Shown: piece after piece, positions 59,738 through 64,000 of the stretch
How positions within the stretch are numbered: position 1 is the stretch's first letter
How the letters are laid out: each line of letters starts with the position of its first letter
NCBI GenBank assembly: GCA_009773665.1
Contig: WSYE01000004.1
Location: 52,456 to 116,455 of the forward strand
DNA from: Desulfovibrionaceae bacterium
GTDB lineage: Bacteria > Desulfobacterota > Desulfovibrionia > Desulfovibrionales > Desulfovibrionaceae
DNA length: 64,000 bases
Direction: 5' to 3'
Notes under the pieces: generated by a model
What the model saw: the letters and a program-made list of their open reading frames with translations, nothing else
Told to the model about the DNA's origin: nothing
Databases searched by the model: none
Position numbers and translations under genes: made by a program

Positions 59738-60228
59738 CCCAGGTTGCCATCTTCATCGGCTCCATCTCCGACCGCGACATCATGCAGCCCTGCTCCGACG
59801 TGCTGACCGAGCTTGGCATCTCGCACCTGTACACGGTCACCAGCGCGCACCGCACCCCGGACCGCACGGAAAAGCTCATCCGCGACCTGGAGGCCGACGG
59901 CTGCCAGGTGTTCATCTGCGCGGCGGGCATGGCCGCGCATCTGGCCGGGGCCGTGGCCGCGCGCACCGTAAAGCCTGTGCTTGGCGTGCCCATCACCGCG
60001 TCCGCCCTGGGCGGCATGGACGCCCTGCTGGCCACGGTGCAGATGCCGCCAGGCTTTCCGGTGGGAACCGTTGCCCTGGACAAAGCCGGGGCGCGCAACG
60101 CCGCCTGGATGGCCGCCCAGATTCTGGCCATCGGCGACAAGTCCCTGGAGGCCAAGATCGTCAAGGCCCGCGAAGGCTTCGTGGCGGGCGTCGAGAAGGC
60201 CGCGCAGGAGCTCGAAGGCCGAAGCTAG
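59734..60228 (+). CDS. purE: 5-(carboxyamino)imidazole ribonucleotide mutase (PurE)
   Basis: ATGA overlap with purD; 'IFIGSISDRDIMQPCSDVLTELGI', 'VTSAHRTPDR', 'GVPITASALGGMDALLATVQMPPGFPVGTVALDKAGARNAAWMAAQIL'. Confidence 0.95.
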   Translation: MTQVAIFIGSISDRDIMQPCSDVLTELGISHLYTVTSAHRTPDRTEKLIRDLEADGCQVFICAAGMAAHLAGAVAARTVKPVLGVPITASALGGMDALLATVQMPPGFPVGTVALDKAGARNAAWMAAQILAIGDKSLEAKIVKAREGFVAGVEKAAQELEGRS

Positions 60229-60332
60229 TGTCGCGTTTTTGAAATACATGAGCATGTATTTCAAAAACAAATCCAATGGTTCTCTTAGTTTAGACTCATC
60301 AATTGTCTGAACGTATTTGAGAACGCAACACT
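60228..60332. repeat. MITE-like repeat, copy 2 (abuts the purE stop codon)
   Basis: gtgtcgcgtttttgaaatacatgagcatgtatttcaaaaac...cgtatttgagaacgcaacact. Confidence 0.75.
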
Positions 60333-60379
60333 CGCTTTGCCTTCCCGGCCTGTCCTTCTATCAACACCGTCAGACCGAA

Positions 60380-60416
60380 ACGCGCCCTTCACGGAATTTT
60401 CGTGGAGGGCGTTTTC
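60380..60416 (+). terminator. Terminator downstream of purE
   Basis: acgcgcccttcacggaattttcgtggagggcgtttt. Confidence 0.7.
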
Positions 60417-60678
60417 ATCATCGGCACGCGTTCCCGGCAAAGCGCCCCCCCCCAATTCGCCAACACGCCGCCCCTTGCCTTGCATCTGGCGTCCCAATAC
60501 TCTAATGTTGAAAATTCCGAGTATGATTTGACAATAATACATCGTAGATAAGTGTCATTCACCCTCTACCGCAACGATTCGAACCCATCGCGCCATGCGC
60601 GGGAAGCGCATAACCACCCCCACGTTGACGCGTTTCACCCGGAACTACAGTAGCCACGTACGAATACACAGGAAAGGC

Positions 60679-62547
60679 ATGAAACCACTTCTTCACTCGG
60701 TCGACTGGAAGGAAGCCTCTCTTGGTATCGTGCTTTTGATTGGCCTGGCGATGTCGGCATCCTACAGTTACCTGTTCTTCCACACTTTCGCCGAACTGTT
60801 CGGCATCGTCATCGCCTTTGGCGTGTTCATGCTGGCCTGGAACACCAAGCGCTTCCTGAACAACGGCTATCTGCTGCTCATGGGGATCACGTATTTCTTC
60901 GTTGCCCTGCTCGACACGCTGCATACCCTGGCCTACAAGGGCATGCCGATCTTCCCCGGCTACGACGGCAACAACCTCCCCCCGCAGATATGGATCGTCA
61001 GCAGATACATCGAGAGCCTCGCGCTTCTGGCCGCCCCCCTGTTTTTCCGGCGCAGGTTGCCGGTCGTCCCTGTCTTCTGCGGATTCTGCGTGGTCACGGC
61101 CCTGGCCCTGGCCTCAATTTTTTACTGGCGGATCTTCCCGGATTGTTTCGTTGAGGGATACGGCCTGACGCCGTTCAAGATCGCCAGCGAATACATCATC
61201 TGCGTCATCCTGGCGGGAGCGTCGTACCTGCTCTGGATAAGCCGCGACAAGTTCGATCCGCTGGTACTGCGTTTTCTCTTCCTCTCCATGGCTGCCACCA
61301 TCGCCACGGAACTGTGCTTCACCGCCTATACGGACCTCTACGCCACCATCAATCTGGTTGGACACATCTTCAAGATCTTGTCCTTTTACTTCATGTACCG
61401 GGCCATCATCGAGACGGGCCTGAAAAAGCCCTATGACCTCCTCTTCCGCGACCTCCAGTTGGAAATCGAGGAACGCCGCAAGGCGGAAACCGCGCTGCGC
61501 GAAAGCCGGGAGCTCCTGGACAAGACCCAGAAAGCGGGAGGGATCGGCGGCTTCGACTGGGAGCGAGAAAGTAACGACCTGCACTGGACCGACGAGACCC
61601 ACCGCCTCTTTGAAGCTCCGCCCGGATTTGTCCCCACTATGGACGCCATGCTTGAACGCGTTGACTCCGAGGACCGCGTCTCCCTTATGGTCTCCTTCGA
61701 AAATTCGCGCGAATCCGGCATCCCGCTGGACGCGGAAGCCAAAGTCTCCACCTTCCAGGGCAGCGAACGCTGGATCAGGTTCCTGGGGAGCGTCACCCTC
61801 CACGGCACGCGCAAAACGCTGGCCGGCGTCCTGCAAGACGTCACCGACAAGAAACGCCTGGAGCAGCTGCGTGAGGACATCGACCGGATGTCCCGCCATG
61901 ACCTGAAAAGCCCCCTCAATGCCATCATCGGGCTGCCCAGGCTCATTCTCCTCGACAAGGACATGCCGCGCGCGGAAATCGACGAGTATCTGAGGCTCAT
62001 CCGCCAGACTGGCTACAATATGCTGAATCTCATCAACATATCCCTGGAAATGTTTAAGATGGAACAGGGAACCTACACCTTCGAGCCCAAACCCATGGAC
62101 GTCGCGGAACTGCTGCGCAAGCTCAAGCTCGAAGCTTCCGACAGGCTCAACAGAAAGCAACTCACCCTGGAGATGACCATCGAAGGCCAAACAGCCCAGG
62201 AATCAGACACGTTCCCGGTCCTCAGCGAAGAACTGCCGTGCTGGTCCATGCTCGGAAATCTGCTGGAAAACGCCATCCAGGCATCCCCAAAAGGCGACGC
62301 CATAACCGTCGCGCTCACCAGGCAGGACGGCCAGGGCCGCATCTCCATCACCAACACAGGCGCGGTGCCCCACGACATCCGCGCCCGCTTCTTCGAAAAA
62401 TACGCCACCTCCGGGAAAACACACGGCACCGGACTTGGCACCTACTCCGCCAGGCTGATCGCACAAACCCTCGGCGGCTCCATCGCGCTGGATACCTCCG
62501 CCCCCGAAGGCACCACCATCCACGTGACCCTGCCCCTGGCCGAGTAA
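60679..62547 (+). CDS. MASE3-domain PAS sensor histidine kinase
   Basis: Multi-TM N-terminus 'NNGYLLLMGITYFFVALLDTLHTLAYKGMPIFPGYDGNNLPPQIWIVSRYIESLALL'; 'SRHDLKSPLNAIIGLPRLI'; 'GKTHGTGLGTYSARLIAQTLGG'. Confidence 0.88.
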   Translation: MKPLLHSVDWKEASLGIVLLIGLAMSASYSYLFFHTFAELFGIVIAFGVFMLAWNTKRFLNNGYLLLMGITYFFVALLDTLHTLAYKGMPIFPGYDGNNLPPQIWIVSRYIESLALLAAPLFFRRRLPVVPVFCGFCVVTALALASIFYWRIFPDCFVEGYGLTPFKIASEYIICVILAGASYLLWISRDKFDPLVLRFLFLSMAATIATELCFTAYTDLYATINLVGHIFKILSFYFMYRAIIETGLKKPYDLLFRDLQLEIEERRKAETALRESRELLDKTQKAGGIGGFDWERESNDLHWTDETHRLFEAPPGFVPTMDAMLERVDSEDRVSLMVSFENSRESGIPLDAEAKVSTFQGSERWIRFLGSVTLHGTRKTLAGVLQDVTDKKRLEQLREDIDRMSRHDLKSPLNAIIGLPRLILLDKDMPRAEIDEYLRLIRQTGYNMLNLINISLEMFKMEQGTYTFEPKPMDVAELLRKLKLEASDRLNRKQLTLEMTIEGQTAQESDTFPVLSEELPCWSMLGNLLENAIQASPKGDAITVALTRQDGQGRISITNTGAVPHDIRARFFEKYATSGKTHGTGLGTYSARLIAQTLGGSIALDTSAPEGTTIHVTLPLAE

Positions 62548-62553
62548 GCCGAT

Positions 62554-62639
62554 GCTGGGACTCCGTCCCAGACCCTGCCAGGGCTCTGCCCTGGACCCGC
62601 CAGGGGGATGATCCCCCTGGACCCTGCATTCGCTTCGCG
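62554..62639. repeat. Modular intergenic hairpin repeat (reverse orientation)
   Basis: tgggactccgtcccagaccctgccagggctctgccctggacccgccagggggatgatccccctggaccctgcattcgcttcgcg. Confidence 0.75.
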
Positions 62640-62862
62640 TAACGCCCCGCTACGTTTCAGATATCCCGCAAGAAAGCCCAGAAACGCGCGTTTCAGGGCT
62701 TATCAATTCTTGGAATCGCCGTATTCAGACAGGGCCTGCCCCCCGGACGTGCCGTATTGAACGTTCCCGACCGACCACGTGCTTTCCCGTCCTGGGTCAC
62801 GCTTTGTCGCGGCAGAGTGCGCCATCGGGCATCGTTCAGGGAAAAGGAGCGTGTGGTCCAGG

Positions 62863-62977
62863 CGGTGGCAAGGGGCTGTCACGGTCGGGTTCTGGCGGGC
62901 GGGCGACGAATCGTCTTCAAATCGGTTCTAGCCCGCCCGCCAGGACACGAACGGGACAGCCCCCGGCCACTGCCACC
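62863..62977. repeat. Long imperfect inverted repeat (~42/47-nt arms, 26-nt loop)
   Basis: Left arm cggtggcaaggggctgtcacggtcgggttctggcgggcgggc pairs with right arm gcccgcccgccaggacacgaacgggacagcccccggccactgccacc. Confidence 0.75.
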
Positions 62978-63004
62978 AGTCCCAACTCAAGCCTCCCGCA
63001 CACG

Positions 63005-63134
63005 ACGCGAAGCTAAGAGCCGGGTCCAGGGGAGGCTTCTCCCCTGGCGGGTGCAGGGCGGAGCCCGCCGGGGGGTGCAGGGCGGAGCCCGCCGGGGTGC
63101 AGGGGCAGCGCCCCTGCCGGGTCTGGGCGGAGCC
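63005..63134. repeat. Modular intergenic hairpin repeat with tandemly repeated module
   Basis: cgcgaagctaagagccgggtccaggggaggcttctcccctggcgggtgcagggcggagcccgccggggggtgcagggcggagcccgccggggtgcaggggcagcgcccctgc. Confidence 0.75.
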
Positions 63135-63142
63135 AAGTGACC

Positions 63143-64000
63143 TCAGGACGCCTTCGCGGCCTTCTTCTCCACGGCGGCCCAGTCTTTGACGCGAAGCTCA
63201 ATGCTGGCCAGTCCGTTGTAGGTGTCCAGACGCGGCGTGAAGGCCAGGGTCAGCTTGCGACCGGTGACGTCGGCCCCGATCTCCTCGGCCATGCGCCAGG
63301 CCTTGGCGCGCAGCGTGACGGACGCGTCGGGGTCGCGCACTTCCAGAAGCACGTGGTTGGCCCCGAACACGCGGCGGGCCTTCACGTCCAGGGGCGGTGA
63401 GCTGAACACGGGTTCGGGGTTGCCGCAGCCGAAGGGTCCGAGCAGCGTGAGTTCCTTGAGGAGCTCCTGATGAATGTCCTTGAAGGAGAGTTCGCCGTCG
63501 AGGCGCAGCGTGGGCGACGGGGAGGCCGTACCGAGTTGGGCGGCCACGGCTTTCAAGAAGTCGGCGCGCAGGGCGTCGAGGTTTTCGGGCGCGAGACTTA
63601 AGCCTGCGGCCTGATGATGCCCGCCGAAACCAAGCAGGTGCTCCTGGCAGGTGGTGAGGGCGGCGTGCAGGTCCACCTCGGGGATGGAGCGCCCGGAGCC
63701 CTTAAGCTTGCCGTTGTCCGCTGTGATGATGAGCGTTGGCCGGTAGTGGGCGTCCACCACGCGCGAGGCCACGATGCCGATGACGCCCTGGTGCCAGTGC
63801 GGCGCGTGCAACACCATGGCGGGGTTGCCGGACTGGGCCTGAGCCTGGGCCAGGGCCTCGCCGGAGATGGCGTCCTCCTCGGCGCGGCGCTGGACGTTCA
63901 GTTCGTCGAGCGCCTTGGCCAGGGGGCGCGCGGTTTCCAGATCAGGAGCCAGGAGAAGATCCAGGGCATCGTCGGCGCGGTTGAGGCGGCCTGCGGCGTT
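63143..64000 (-). CDS. recJ: Single-stranded-DNA-specific exonuclease RecJ (C-terminal part; 5' end beyond window)
   Basis: 'HAPHWHQGVIGIVASRVVDAHYRPTLII', 'GSGRSIPEVDLHAAL', 'LLGFGGHHQAAGLSL', 'LLGPFGCGNPEPVF'; frame stays open to the window edge. Confidence 0.93.
   Translation of the reverse strand, partial: NAAGRLNRADDALDLLLAPDLETARPLAKALDELNVQRRAEEDAISGEALAQAQAQSGNPAMVLHAPHWHQGVIGIVASRVVDAHYRPTLIITADNGKLKGSGRSIPEVDLHAALTTCQEHLLGFGGHHQAAGLSLAPENLDALRADFLKAVAAQLGTASPSPTLRLDGELSFKDIHQELLKELTLLGPFGCGNPEPVFSSPPLDVKARRVFGANHVLLEVRDPDASVTLRAKAWRMAEEIGADVTGRKLTLAFTPRLDTYNGLASIELRVKDWAAVEKKAAKAS

Noticed and set aside
58402-60228. 608-aa plus ORF spanning purD and purE as one protein
   Set aside because: Only the last ~165 aa are real (PurE from 59734); the upstream part is an open alternate frame of purD.
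60570-60600. tRNA-like 'gattcgaaccc' (reverse complement of GGGTTCGAATC)
   Set aside because: Flanking bases do not form a T-stem and no cloverleaf or acceptor stem could be built.
63005-63134. Possible CRISPR array because of repeated gcagggcggagcccgccggg units
   Set aside because: Units are adjacent palindromes with no unique spacers of regular length; better explained as a modular hairpin repeat.

Overview
This is a GC-rich chromosomal window, probably from a Desulfovibrio-like sulfate reducer (inferred from gene content, not searched). Recognisable loci, left to right: (1) a translation/RNA block, nusA(partial)-ylxR-infB-DUF503-rbfA-nrnA/DHH-truB-rpsO-pnp; (2) envelope and lipoprotein genes, a large TPR protein and a sigma-54 activator; (3) folE2, a 4Fe-4S membrane protein and nikR; (4) gcvH-gcvPA-gcvPB, malic enzyme, fumC, lpd with a molybdopterin oxidoreductase, and glyA; (5) maf, whose 3' end is flanked by a ~2 kb AT-rich insertion carrying one SMC/ABC-type ATPase gene; (6) pgpA, mutM, a ChaN-like protein and a phenylacetate-CoA ligase family gene; (7) a signalling region with a heme-binding-like periplasmic protein plus a GADEF/EAL protein, a MinD protein with an extra C-terminal domain, an HDOD-histidine kinase-REC hybrid, and a frameshifted REC-HD-GYP gene; (8) rubredoxin/rubrerythrin/perR, purD-purE, a MASE3 histidine kinase and recJ (partial). 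The strongest candidate for something undescribed is the single-gene ATPase island at 36756-38808. It is bounded by 44-bp imperfect direct repeats of the maf 3' end, so maf keeps an intact but element-supplied C-terminus. Other leads are a two-copy ~105-bp MITE-like repeat, modular intergenic hairpin families, a ~115-nt hairpin upstream of the recJ 3' end, and the MinD-pseudoreceiver / HDOD-HK-REC / REC-HD-GYP cluster. I recognised no tRNA, rRNA or CRISPR array. All product calls are from reading protein motifs by eye; no database search was run.
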